Origin: Eopsaltria australis
Taxonomy: Eukaryota > Chordata > Aves > Passeriformes > Petroicidae
Direction of reading: 5' to 3'
NCBI GenBank assembly: GCA_034509425.1
Contig: JAVTVJ010000068.1
Coordinates: 4,526,001-4,590,000 of the forward strand
DNA: 64,000 bases
Shown here: piece after piece, positions 45,729 through 58,066 of the stretch
Position numbering within the stretch: position 1 is the stretch's first letter
Layout: every line of letters starts with the position of its first letter
Translations under genes and position numbers: made by a program
The notes under the pieces: model-generated
Database searches by the model: none
What the model saw: the letters and a program-made list of their open reading frames with translations, nothing else
What the model was told of the DNA's origin: nothing

Positions 45729-48700
45729 TTGCAGCCCAACTTTTTAAGGCTGTTCCCTCCCTGCCTGTGTGCAGAGGACTGCAGATCTGTGTGCGATATA
45801 ATGAAGGCCTAGGGGAGAATATTAGCACTTCTGAAAAGAGCTCAGGGAATTCTGGTTTTTGCTCTGACAACTGAAGGCAGAGGAGAGTTTTTCCTTTCAT
45901 GTTTGTTTTCAGTACATAAAGTGATTGAAAGCAGCTTCCTAAAGAGGAGGATGGGGAAGGAGTGCTGAAAATTTTTAGAATTTCCAATCTGCTGCCTTAA
46001 TTTTGCTGCTGCTGCACTCTTACATGGAGTCAGAGAAGATGGGGATGCTGTTTTTGTGGGTACAGGTAGGAAAGCTCTGCAAGAGAGACCACTGTGGGGA
46101 GGGAAGGGAGCTGCTTTGGCCAGACCCAGCACCCCCAGTGTGCTGAGCCCTATGCAAGCAGGCACCAGTTGTGGTAATACCACCCCAGGGCCACTCTGCT
46201 CCCTCCCTCAGCATCCCCAGCCAGCACCACAGGGCTGGGCGCAGGGGAAGGAGAGGGGAAACACCAACAGCAAAGAATGAAAAAAAAAAGAGGAGTATAG
46301 GCTGGCAGCTATCTTTTGAAAGAATGCTCTCATGTGGGCTGCGTAGATCCACCTGGGTTTGGTTCAATTCTTCATCCTCAGAAGAAAAGCACTCAAATCC
46401 ACCAACATGGAGTGGGGAGAGACTTGCTGTAGCCATGATGGCACATCAAACCCAGATTCCCTGTAATGCAGGCCATTTCTACAGTGCCTGCACGTTAGAC
46501 TCTCTTCTTATTTTTTTAGTTACTTTAGTGGCAATACTCGAATGTCATGCACCCTCAGATAAAATAAACCTGACTCATCCCTATAGAGAGGAAGGCAAGG
46601 CAAGTTTCTGCAGTATTGCTGCTCAGCTGGTAATGAGAAGGCAACAATATCAAAAGTAAAGCTTTATGGGCTCTGTAGAGCTCCATAGAGCCTGCTCAGA
46701 AGCCTGTTCCAGTCTGTAGTTTTTGTCAGGAGAAAAAAGCAGTTGAATACTTGTTTTCCCTTCAAAGTGTGCTAGCTGGATATTTTAGAAAAAATATATT
46801 TTTATGACTAACACTGTAAAGATGAGATTAACTGGAACCTGTTCTTTGGCCATGGCCATTTGGGCCCTCCCTACCTGTGTCCTGCAGCACTGGGTGTTCC
46901 ATAAGCATTCACCTGGAGAGAGGGACCATAGACCCCTGATCCAGTTGCTGACCCACATGGAGTTTTGCTAAATTCTAATCCAAAACACCTCTCCTGGCCC
47001 AAGTTACAAAGTCTATTGAGAAGTCCCTCAAGCAACTTTTGGATCAAGTTAGGATTAACTCCAAAGCCCCTCTGTGTAACTACAAATCATGCCTTGAGTT
47101 TTCCTTTGGCCTGCATCAGGTGGTCTGCCCCATCCAGCTGCAGAGAGGAGTTCAATTTCCAGGACTAGTCTGACACCTTCCTTGGCACAAAATAACTGAG
47201 GTGGCCAACAGACCTGAGAGAGCACTGTACCTCCCTCTTGCTTTGAGCTCTGAATTGATCCACTTGTTTTGAGTGATGTTAATCAGGATGGTTACAACCC
47301 CAGAACTTCTATTAATAATCTGCTATTAATATCTCTTCAGCAAACATAGAACAGGGTTTTCCCCCACTTGCTGCCTTCTGCTTTATTGGACTCTTGCTGA
47401 GACTTCCCCCTTCACCTGCATATAATCAGTCCATGTTATCACTTCCACACGCAAATTACACACCTTCAGTATGCAGTGCATTGGAAATGTGCAACTGTGA
47501 CTCTGCTTGATAAGAGAGATGACAGAAAAGTCATGTGGAGCTGGACAGGACAGCCACAGTTACCCTTACCTTTTGCATCAGGTTACTTTTTGAATAATAA
47601 TTCAGAAGCAAGAGCTTGGCATCCTGAAATAACTCATTGCTTTTAGCTAGTTCTTCATGAAAAAGGAAGAACGATAGTGTGTGTTGACATATATATGGCA
47701 CAGAGAGGACTAACAGCAGCCAGTTAATAATCTTTGTCTCCCTCACTGCTGGCACAGGTTTAAAACAAATGCACACAAAAACTGTCCCAGGCACGTGTGC
47801 TCACAGATGTCTATGCACGCAGGCATGGTTTAGCATGAAGAATCACATAAATTAGCAGGATTATAATTACTCTTTTTAATCCTTTTGGTTTGAACAAACA
47901 AGCTTTAATCAGCAGACGGGAAGCCTGTTTAAAACCTGAAACGTAATCCAAGGTCAGAAACTAAGGGTCACCACCCTTGACCGTGGACTGAACAACCAGG
48001 TGTGACCAAGAGTTGTAGTGAAAGGCAGCCTCTCACCCTTCCCCCAGGCACCTGAAGGGCACCATGGCCAAGCAGAGATGTGGGGCTCAGCATCTGACAG
48101 CAGCCCAGTGTTTGTAGAGCCCTCAGGGCTGCAAAGGCAGCCGCAGATGGGGGCACATCATCACCTCACTCCTCAGGAACAAGGCAAGCAGCCATGAAGA
48201 GGAGGGTGAAAAAAAAGCAGGAAGCTTATAAAGCAGTTCCCCTCTCCAGGGTTAATTGGGGAGGGGTTAGAGTTAATTAGTTTATATGGGTAACAGAGGT
48301 TAATAGGGTTCTTGTTTTGGTTTTTCTCTTCCTTTGATGGAGTGTGTCAGTTGTTTAAAGCTTACAAGCCGCTGAGATAAAAAGGAAGTTAAGTATGTGA
48401 TCCAGGTGTTGCCAAGAGTTGAGGCAGAAGTGTTAAAAGAAAAGCTGGATGGGAACAAAAGAAAAAAAAAAGAAAGGAAGGTATGCATGAAAAAAAAAGT
48501 CCCAACCCAAGCCTTGTATTATTTGTGGATCAGGTGTTTAACTAGTGGACAAAAAAATCACAACAGAAAACAACAGAGATATTAAGAACAGCTGTCCTGC
48601 ATATCATTTTATTGACATGCACAAAAGTACTGCTGTACAGCTTGCTGTTCCTTATCAATAAACAGGAGGAGACTGAGAATTCAGTGCTTGTTTCATGAAC

Positions 48701-51700
48701 TGCACAACTGCTTTTTCTGCCCAGGCAGAGTAACCCATGCTCTGATGTCCCTAGACTCTGAAACATACCTTGCAGCTATATGAAAAACTTTCTGACTTGT
48801 GTCGGATCTTGAGCAGGATCCTTCCAGAAATGCTGGGCTCACAATCAAAGCTCCAGTCTTCCCCCTGGCACAATGGAGATGTGAAAACAGACCAGAATTT
48901 CCTCATGATGCTGTATTCATATAAAAGTCAGTAAAGAAAGTCAAAATAGCCATAACACATTATTCCACCACCTCTGACTTGCTGATTCCCACATATGCCC
49001 CCAATTGCTAGTGCCACTAAATTTTTAGTCAACATGTCCAAGCTCTGTTCCTCTTTTATATCCTGCTGTCTCTATTTCTATTTACTGACCACTCTCTTCC
49101 ACTGCTTCAGTCATCACTTGTTTAACCTGGAACTATAGATATGAAGATGACCAGCTCTCAAAACCACTTCTTCACAGACACACCATGAGGTCTCTGCTTA
49201 GGAGCAGCACTTCACCTTTCACTCCTAATGTTAGCAGGTCAGTTTAGAAGGGAAATGTTCATGGTTTTTGTGAAGGGAGCTTCCACACCGCATGGCTTGT
49301 CTTTGCAGATGTAACCATCATCCTTCCTAAGAGTTTGGACCAGTTGCAAAAGCAGAAATCACCATTAAGAAATGTGTGGTCCAGTGCCCTGCAGCCAGCA
49401 GCAGAATTTGCACTACAGGTGCTGGAGGGAAAAAAACGCAGTTAGCCAGGCAGACAGCTTGTGTAATGAAGTAAATTACCAGCAAATGGCATGAAGGTGT
49501 TTTATCCTCTGTATCATTAAATTCTGAGGTATTCAAAGATGCCCTGTTGGAGCCTGAAGCATCAGGAGGAGAATGGCAGTCTGAGAGAGCAAAAGCTGTT
49601 GAAGGAGATCCATGGGCATACAAAGGCACTGAGAGCTCACATTACCACTGTGGGAAAGCTTGTTAGGAAACAGTCCTCTTCTAAGCTGCACATACTGCTG
49701 GGTGCTTCTGGTTCCAAAATGTTTTGTAGACAAGCCTCTTGGCTGTGTTACAGGAATCATCCAGTCAAAAGCTAGCATAACCTGCTACTGCTTTTGCTAC
49801 TGCCTGGGGAATAATTTTAAAATATCCCCCTCAAGAAAGAGCAAATAGTACAACTCTGTGTTCAACCTTGTTTAAAAGCGAGATTTGGAGCATCTGGTCC
49901 CTGATGTCTGTGGCCTGCTCCAGCTCTTTCCTAGAACACTTATTTAGTACAAGTCGGATGTGAGGAAGGAGGAGGAGAGAGGATTCCTCTCACAGTCACT
50001 GAGAACTTGAAAAGAAAGTCCTGCCATCCTGTCAAATGCATCTGCCCAGTGTCCTGTGCTTCACAGCTCCCCTTGCTTGCCAGGTTATTAGTACAGCAGG
50101 GTGGTCACTTCTGCTGCAGCCTCTCTGCATCTGTCTTTTTCCTTATGTTCCTGGGGGGGAGGAGCCTGGTAGAAATAAATACCCCTGCAAAAAGCAGCCC
50201 TGAGTTCATAATACCCAGACCTGGAATATCTTTGGAAAATGCAAGAGGAGTGTATTTACCGTCAAAGGCAGAAGGGAAAAGGCGGAGAGGCAGTGGAGAA
50301 CTTGTTGCCACCAACCAGCTCTTCATTTTTTGTGGAAAACGTTTCAAGTGCAAAGGAGCACTAACCCAGAAAAAAGAGCAATCAAATGTGCTAAAAAGCA
50401 CTGTTTTTCACTTGCAAAAAATCCTATTTAGTACATGTTTATGAAACTTGTCTCAGATGTTCTAAAAATAGCCTTGCAGGAGCAAGTCTTCAGCTCCCTC
50501 CAGGAAGCCCTACACGTTCCTAGCATAGAAGCACAGCTTAATCCTGATTTTTACAAAAAGAACAATTATTTTTAGTGCTTTTAAAAATAGACTTTAGTTG
50601 CCCAGTGCTGAGTTGTCAAAGCAAAACATGAAAGATGTGTCACTTCACAGGAATGTGGCACAAGTTGATGGGCTCCGAATGACCAGAACGTCTGACAGTA
50701 ATATGGTGGTTAAGATGTCTCAGGAGGTGTTAAGATAAAGATTTCAGGCAAGGCTTGCAGGGCAATGATAAGATGAAAAAAGGGGTCTGAGGAACATCCT
50801 GACAGTGATGAAGGGTGAGACAGAGGAATGGGACATCCTAGGGAGCAGTATTGAACCTGTGTAAATAAGAACAGAACCAGAGGATAATGCCTTCTCCTGG
50901 CTGAGGTGCCAGATATCTTCAACAGGACAAATGTTGCACAGCTAATTGGATAGGTATAAGGAATATAAAGCTTTTGCAAGAAGTCAGGAGTGGTGGTAGC
51001 TGGCTTCTGCTAGCAGTGCTAAAGCTCAGGTGAAAGGCTGAATACCTGACAGATCCAACACTGGCCTAGCTGAAAGAACCTACCAGAAGCATGGCCAAAC
51101 AGAGCACACCCTCAGCACTGGCTCCCTCTTCTGTGGGTTTATCTCCAGTAATTGCCTTAACTCTCTGGCACTTTGACTCCTAGTGCAGGTCAGTCATCTG
51201 GGTGACTATTGCCTTCCTAAGGTGTCAAAAATCCTAATGTATCTTGCTGAGAACATGGAGAAGGACAAGAGGAAAACAGGAGTTTCCTAAGCTGACTTTG
51301 CTGATGCAGAAAATAGGCCATGTGACTACAGTTCAGCTCTTATTTAGGATGATCTGTATCATATATTTGTAGCTAGCTTTTTCCAAATAAAAGTATCCAC
51401 AACAGTGCTTCAGACAACTACCTTACTAATGTATACTTCCCACGCATGATTTTACTGATCTGCTCCAAAGAATGCAGCTGGAAGGTCTCAATTTGGCTGA
51501 TATGCCTTGAAAGTGATGGGATAGAGCTCATCTGTCAAACAAAGCTGAGAGAGATATGAGATACTTATCTCTTAGAGACAAAACACCTGGCTGTCTGGCT
51601 TTGTTCATGAATGCTAATTTTGCAAATTCAAAAAAAAAACAAACACAAAAAACCCTCAGAAACCCCCCATCAGTTTCCTCCAAAACTGAAAAAAAATATT

Positions 51701-51798
51701 TCTATGATATTCCCATCAGCCTGTGTTTCAGTTATATAGAATGCAACTTAAAATCCATGGAAAAAGTGGTGAACAATTACCTTCTTTTTCCATGGTTC
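45729..51798. other. Unannotated non-coding sequence
   Basis: About 6 kb. The first part (45.75-46.45 kb) is GC-richer and carries overlapping open frames on both strands (up to 162 codons, plus 46171-46659), none recognisable. An ATTA-rich stretch lies near 47.84-47.91 kb, and short A-rich strings near 48.46-48.50 and 51.63-51.65 kb. No transposon was identified. Confidence 0.55.
46669..46692. repeat. Near-perfect 24-nt palindrome
   Basis: GGCTCT at 46669-46674 pairs with AGAGCC at 46687-46692. The 12 nt between them are themselves close to palindromic around GAGCTC. Function unknown. Confidence 0.85.
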
Positions 51799-51848
51799 TA
51801 AATATGTTTAGTTAGTATTCACTTAAATATGTTTATATAATATTCAGT
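51799..51848 (+). repeat. 25-bp tandem duplication
   Basis: Two adjacent 25-bp units start at 51799 and 51824. Both begin with TAAATATGTTTA and end with ATTCA followed by two bases. I count about 20 of 25 identical positions. It is an old micro-tandem duplication. Confidence 0.85.
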
Positions 51849-51875
51849 AGTAAACTTGTGAGCTTTTTCCCTTTC

Positions 51876-51904
51876 TGTGTGTGCACATGTGTGTGTTTGT
51901 GTGT
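51876..51904. repeat. Imperfect (TG)n tract
   Basis: TG repeats interrupted by CACA and TTTG variants. Confidence 0.8.
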
Positions 51905-54534
51905 TTTCTTTTCAAGCATTTTTAGTCACATCATTCAAGCTAGACTGGGTACATAAAATCCCCCTTAATAATCTAAGCTGTCAAAACTAAGAGCATTTTG
52001 TAAATTATCAGTAGAGCTTCAAATTGAATAATGATGAAAATATTGAGATATATTTGGTCTGCTGTTGTAAACATGCCTTGCATATGACTCAGCAAGTGTA
52101 GTTTTTGTTATTCTTGCCTTCTGTTTTTCATGCAGTCCATTGCTTCTACTCCCCCAGGAAGATGGATTTTGATATGAAGTCTCTGAAAAGTACAGTGCCT
52201 TGTAAAAACAGGACTTTCTTATAAAAATAGGACTGGCTTACTGAAACACAACTCTGTTGCTACTAATGTGGGTAAACAGAGATTCCTTTCCAGAGGGAAG
52301 GAGCTCACACAGGGAAGAACCACCCCTGCTTTCAAAAATGGGCAAATCTCAGTTTCATACTCATGGATACTTTCAGCTGTAAAGCCTGTAACTTTCCCCC
52401 CATGAACTGTCAGCAAGATAGTCCAGTTCAGAACACAGAGTTAATGAAAAAATAGGATTTTGTGACAGCTGCTGTTTGTGTTTCTCTCTTTGCTTTGCAT
52501 TTATTGAGCAGACACAGAAACCTCTGAAACAGAAGTAGCAAGCTGCAGCAGACAATTAAACAGGAGAGGATAACACCACCTCCATCGGGCCATGAAGTCA
52601 CAGATACTGATATTGCAGGTGGGAAAAGAGATCTATAGCCAGAGCTGACTTGTGCCCCAGATTTAAACCAGCATCACACCTAAGGCTGAACATTAAAAAT
52701 CCATTGGACTTTCTAAAAACAAAAAAGGTAATTCTTTGCCCTAAAAATGAGCAAGCCCCCTGAATTCTTGCAGGGTTTTCCTGGCTGCTCCCTGCTCAGC
52801 CTCAGGGCTTGGTCCCTGGAGGCACTGGGTGCAGGCACCTCTCCTGGGGTGATGTGTTAATCAGCACTGGCTGTAACATGGAATTGGAGCCATGCTCTTG
52901 AAACAAAGATCTTCCCTTGCCTCTTCTCAAAGTATATAAGCAATCACTGCCAAAGTTTTGGAGGCAAGCTAAATATTAGATGTCTGTAAGCTTAACTGCA
53001 AGCTGGAGTAGGGCAGGCAGGAGGAACATACACAGCAGTTCACTAACAAGCGTCATTGTCAAACCACTCTAGCTTTGAAAGGGAACATTAAGGTGTCATT
53101 TACTCTGTGCCCTGGCTTCCTATAGAGCACTGCTAATGAAAGACCTCTTTGTGTGTGCGGTCACTAACTACAGAGAACAGTCAAAGACTTTGTGGACATA
53201 ACCATTAAAAAGAGAGCCTGTAGGCCAGAGCCGATCCTACAATTAGCTCCTGTCTGTGTGAGTGGAAGCACCTGCTCTTGCTGCGGTGCTTTTCAAAACC
53301 AGAGACTTTTAAACCTCTGTCTGCTCCAGGGGCTGCTTTTTCCATTGAATGACTTGCCTGTGTTCCCACGTGTGCACATATTATATTCCAAGCTCGGTGG
53401 AAAACACTAAGAGAAAATTGCAACAGGAGGTAAAGACAAGCCTTGCATCTTCACCCACATGCTTGCTGAGGGCAGTACCCTGGAGAGGGGCCATGCGGAC
53501 TCTGCAGATGTGACTGACAGTCCTACAGATCTATGGCCATATGACATGAGGTTTTACACATCTTTGTTCTGGCTGACTGTCCTTGCTGTGGCAGCAGCCA
53601 TCCGTGGCAGGAGCAGGAGGTGTGGAGGCTGCCCATGGCACCTCACTGTGCCTCTCAGGCCCTGCTGCACTGCACAGCTCAGGCAACACACTTTGGAGCT
53701 GCCCTGCCCTCACGATGCCAAGCAGGGAGGTGATGCTGGTGCTGATGCTGATGCTCTGCAGCTCAGGGCTGCAGGTGTGGAAAGGAGTGGGTTGTGAAAC
53801 AGGGGGTTGTTAACCCTTGGTGGCACATGTATCTCAACTCACATGAGAAAAAAGCTAAACAAACTTCTACAATGAGAAGTTACACCTCTGTTAAATATAA
53901 GTAAAATGCAAGCACAAGTCCATTTTAAAGTGTGTCTATAATGCACACAAAGGCGACTGGAGAGAAATTAGTGTAAAGATGCAGATGTTTTCGACTTTTC
54001 AGATGTTGGCATATACTTTGATACAAATCTGATTTCATGCTAAATAAATCAGTACCAAATCACACTTTCCCCAGTTGTCTGAATGTTTGTTGTTTCAAGA
54101 GTATTCAGTAGGTTTTCAAACCCCTGAAATTCTATTGCTCCATAGTGAGCTGTATGTTTAAAAAAAGTCAGAGTCATTGGAAAATCAACCTTGCCAAAAG
54201 ATATCTCTTCTAAAAATCAGAGTTAATTTTAAATGTGTCATCAGCTTACTGAGTTATTTTGCCTTTGATTTCCAGGAGAATTTAATTTTCCAGTTTCAAG
54301 TGAAATTCCTTTAAGCAAGTCAGGTCTGAGCCTTATTATCAGATAATGCCATTTGTGAAAAAGATCTAGCTATGCATAGCAGGCAAATCTCTGTCTAAAT
54401 GGACAATATATAGCTGGCCGTGGTTGAATAGCACATCTGCCATCACAGGTTCCCTTCCTTGCATTCAGAACTGGGCAGGCTGGACTGACTTCAGGAGCAA
54501 ATTCCTGGGCACTTAAATACACTTGGCAAGATGA

Positions 54535-54550
54535 ATTTCAAATTTGAAAT
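54535..54550. repeat. Perfect 16-nt palindrome
   Basis: ATTTCAAATTTGAAAT reads identically on both strands. It could be a dimeric factor site or chance. Confidence 0.9.
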
Positions 54551-56659
54551 GTTTGAGGGTACAAATAGGATAAAAGTGGGATTAAAAAGTCCCACACTTT
54601 GGTGTCATGGGAGAGGATCTTTTGCTTGCTATAGAGGATGCCTGAGCTTGGCAAAAGCTCAGCAGAATTAAGAGCAAAGACTCTCAAATTTCCATTACAT
54701 TACAGCCCATCTGACTTTATCTTCATTTCAATGGATTTTTAAACATGTACCATAACCCACCTGTCAGTTAGGTGGTTATTTTGCAATTAAAAAAAATTAA
54801 GCCACTCCAGCCCTCCAACAACAAATTGGTAGTAGAAAGGGGGGAATAAAGAAAGCATTTAGTGCAGTAATTGCCTAATGTGGTTGTTTATTTAGTTCCT
54901 GTGGTGTAGCAGGAATTAGAGGGCTGTTGCTGAGGGCTGTCAGTCAGGAGAGAGGCAGGAAAGACAGCTCTCACAGCTGGTGGCCTTTCACCTCTGGGAA
55001 CAGGAGCTCAATCTGTCACAGGGAGCTTCTCTATGCCTTGATGGCCAATCTTCAGGCAGGAGAAGCTTTGAATCGGGGAACTGACAAGATGTAGGTCAGA
55101 GCTGAGGCAGTGATAGAGCTTGCCAGAGGGATCTTGTATAGCTCAGGAATGGGCTAAGTCGGTGTGCACGAGCACTGAAATTAATACTCCAGAAAACGTG
55201 GAGCGTGGAAATATCCAAGTTATGCAGTAGATGGGATTTTAAACAGCCCCTTGGAGTTTGGGACCATATATAATCAACATCATGAAAAAAACCTGTACAC
55301 CTTTTTAAAAAGTACAGTGATATAGATCCCACTGTAAGCCACATTATTCTGTATTTTCTTAGTCTTTCAGTTAGTCTCCCTTTGCTAGTTCATGTTCTTC
55401 TTAATTTTCGCCATATATTTTCCTGAGGGCAGGCTTTGGTCTCTCCTTGCTAGGAGTAAGGCAAAGAGGGGTGGGGAAATACCCTTGGCAGGCACTGCAT
55501 TGCAAAGGATGAATTAAAAAGTCCTGAGGATTTTCTTTGTGAGAGTCTCCTTGTCAAGCTCAGAAGATGCTCCAAGTCCCCTGTGCTCCTTGCCTTCCCA
55601 AGTGGCTGCCTTGCTGGCAGAACAAACACATGTGCCTGAAAGAGGGCTCAAAGACAGCATGCCTGGGTATTTTCATTTTAAAGAAGCAACCAAGGATTGC
55701 ATTTTGCAGCTTATCTCCCTTAGTCAGACAGCTGACAGGCTTCTTGACTCTACTGCAGGCAGGACTGCCAAACCTCTGACTTCAAGCAAAAGCATTCTGG
55801 ACCTTCTAAATACAAAGGACAAACATGAAAAGAGGCCACAGTGGCTGCACTGTCTTCTCTACAGAAAGGTTGGATCACCTGTAAAGCATACCTAGTGAAA
55901 AATGGTGCATTTTGTGAGAAATAGCATGATGCTGTCAGTGTGAATGCAGTCTCTGTTTCTGAAAGCCAAGCAGCCTTGCAGATCTCTTTGCCTGAGTGCC
56001 ATAACTGGATTTCTTGGCATCACAGAGTGGTGAGTCCCCATGCTGAGCACCAGATAAACAGGAACTCACACGTTATGAGATGCATTTCCCCATCCCCTCT
56101 GCAACATTTATTCTGGCCATGTCTGCCTGTTTCAGCTCCTTCACCATCACAACCCATTGATCTATAGGATAGAAATGGAAAACACTTCCAGAAATGAACA
56201 TGTCATCTGCTACTGTTTGCTGAAAGGCAACACTGTGCTCTAGAGGGAATTACAGCTTCCATCTGCTCCCTAACATGAAAAACATGTCTGGGCCCCCATG
56301 CAGCAGGGTCACTGTGTTTAGCAGGCTCTGTATACTCCTGGAGGTTGGTGAGTGTAGACATTTGATTCAAGGAAATCAGGCCACTGCTCTGCAATTACTT
56401 CTTTAGGCCCACAGATAATCAGATGAAGGGTGGTGTGAGATTTGAAAAGCCAGGCTGTTGGGACTTTGAAAGACATCCAATTCTTCACATTCTCTTTTAG
56501 CTCTGTTTAGATAAAGTACAGCATGTGATTGAAGTTGAGAAATGTTAAGTTCCAGTGGTGAAATGTTTTTATTGTGCATTCCAATACTACACACTTTATC
56601 CACGAGGACAAACTGCCCCAAATCCTTCATCTCATGCATACTGGAAACCTAAGTGTGCA

Positions 56660-56691
56660 TCTTTCTTACAGCTTGGTAGCTGTAAGAAAGA
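56660..56691. repeat. Perfect hairpin, 14-bp stem, 4-nt loop
   Basis: TCTTTCTTACAGCT (56660-56673) is the exact reverse complement of AGCTGTAAGAAAGA (56678-56691), separated by TGGT. It is the longest perfect short-loop inverted repeat I found in the window. The stem is shorter than a typical microRNA precursor stem, and flanking bases do not obviously extend it. Confidence 0.95.
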
Positions 56692-56849
56692 GATTTGAAC
56701 GGAAGAGTGATGAGGGGCTTGTGATGCCACAGTCTTCCTCCATCTATTCATCTCTGTCCCCACCACTCACCAGGGCCTCTCTCTGCCTCTACTGGCTTAT
56801 TTTTGTCATAAAGTGGTTTTCTGTGTCTGGGGCTTTAAGACAGCAGCTC

Positions 56850-57060
56850 CACATCAAATAAAGGAATTAATATAATGAGGAAAAGCCACTGTTTGGCCTA
56901 ATAACAGTACAATTAGTAATACTAAGAAGCAGATGAGGGCAGGCTTCTTGTTTGGCTGTAATCTTTTGGCATATCATATTTTAATTACAGACTGTGCTAC
57001 CATCTGGAATATTAATCATCTCTTGCTGTCATTCTTCTTGATTATTTTGTCCAGAGAGAA
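56850..57060. promoter_or_regulatory. Candidate conserved non-coding element (texture only)
   Basis: AT-rich interval with GGAATTAATATAATGAGG near 56862, ACAATTAGTAATAC near 56909, TTTTAATTACAG near 56979, ATATTAATCATC near 57009 and TTGATTATTTTG near 57039. This dense set of homeodomain-type words resembles a developmental enhancer. Untested. Confidence 0.2.
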
Positions 57061-57980
57061 TGAAGTCCATCTTTCTCTGTAGTTGTTTTTTTTTTTTTTT
57101 TTTACACTGGCTACATTATTTTGAAATACACTGCAGTAATTTTGATAGATTAAGCTTAAGTCAGACCCCAGTAACCAGAACCAAATTATTTGCTCTTAGT
57201 TCCATACATGAAAAGAAATGCTGAGGTTTGTTTTCTTTTTTTAAATTAAATTCAATACTCATTCCTTTTCTTTAGGATTACTTTAAGTTCTTTGCAGTCA
57301 CTCGTTTCATTGCTCACAAACACAGCCAAGCAGAAATAGATAATTTTTAGAAAATATGTCAATGAAGTGATTTCACTAGCGGTCTGAGAAGGAAGAAAAA
57401 TCATAATTTTTGGTTTCGTTAATTAAGCACTTGCTAAGAACTCAATATCATGAGGGAGATTGTGTAACTAGAGAGCAATTAGAAAGAGAAATGAAATAAC
57501 TTGAAATAAGATGAGACACTGCAAGTGAAATCTTGTCTCTAAAACCAAATTGAGTTTTATTGTTGGCTCCCTATTGCTGATGTTGTAGAGATGCTCACTT
57601 TTCCTAAACATTTAGCTGAAATTCATCAAACTGCAGTATGCTCTTGAGAACACTGATACCAGAGTCTAGAATTAAACTATATGCATCTAGATATTAAATG
57701 TGTTTTTGCTTTTACAGAACAAAAATCAGGACATCTTTCCATGATTTTTTTTCTCGTGCTGACTGGGCAAATCCCTTTAAATCTCTGTGCCTTAATTTCC
57801 CTGAAAGATCCATTAATAATGCCTGTTATTGGAAAGAGCAGGCTGTTTTGAGATCTTTAACTAATTTCTTTCTCTAGTCAAAAAAGAATCTTCTTTTGGT
57901 GGTTGGTGCTCACACAGATGGCAAAGTCTGCTACTTTGGACAGACTGTGCAATTTGCTATGCTGGCTTATTGATCTGGTA
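57061..57980. other. Unannotated AT-rich sequence
   Basis: AT-rich unique sequence containing a poly(T) of about 18 nt at 57086-57103. No gene recognised. Confidence 0.6.
57086..57103. repeat. Poly(T) tract, 18 nt
   Basis: Simple homopolymer run. Confidence 0.93.
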
Positions 57981-58066
57981 TCTTTTCTCTTCTCTTCTCT
58001 TCTCTTCTCTTCTCTTCTCTTCTCTTCTCTTCTCTTCTCTTCTCTTCTCTTCTCTTCTCTTTTCTT
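57981..58066. repeat. (CTCTT)n pentanucleotide microsatellite
   Basis: An 86-nt all-pyrimidine stretch. From about 57985 to 58061 it is a perfect pentamer repeat of roughly 15 units. The Phe-Ser-Ser-Leu-Leu repeat in the frame crossing it is an artefact. Homopyrimidine mirror symmetry makes it a potential triplex-forming site. Confidence 0.98.

Larger units (their letters stand above)
51849..56659. other. Unannotated non-coding sequence
   Basis: About 4.8 kb of unique sequence. A TG-rich stretch lies at 51876-51904, a 16-nt palindrome at 54535-54550, a GC-richer patch near 53.46-53.79 kb, and an enhancer-like AT-rich patch near 54.18-54.42 kb. Open frames reach about 118 codons (plus 55539-55895) and are not recognisable. 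Confidence 0.55.

Noticed and set aside
46171..46659. 162-codon plus-strand open frame
   Set aside because: It overlaps minus-strand frames in a GC-richer patch, and no recognised domain or splice context is visible.
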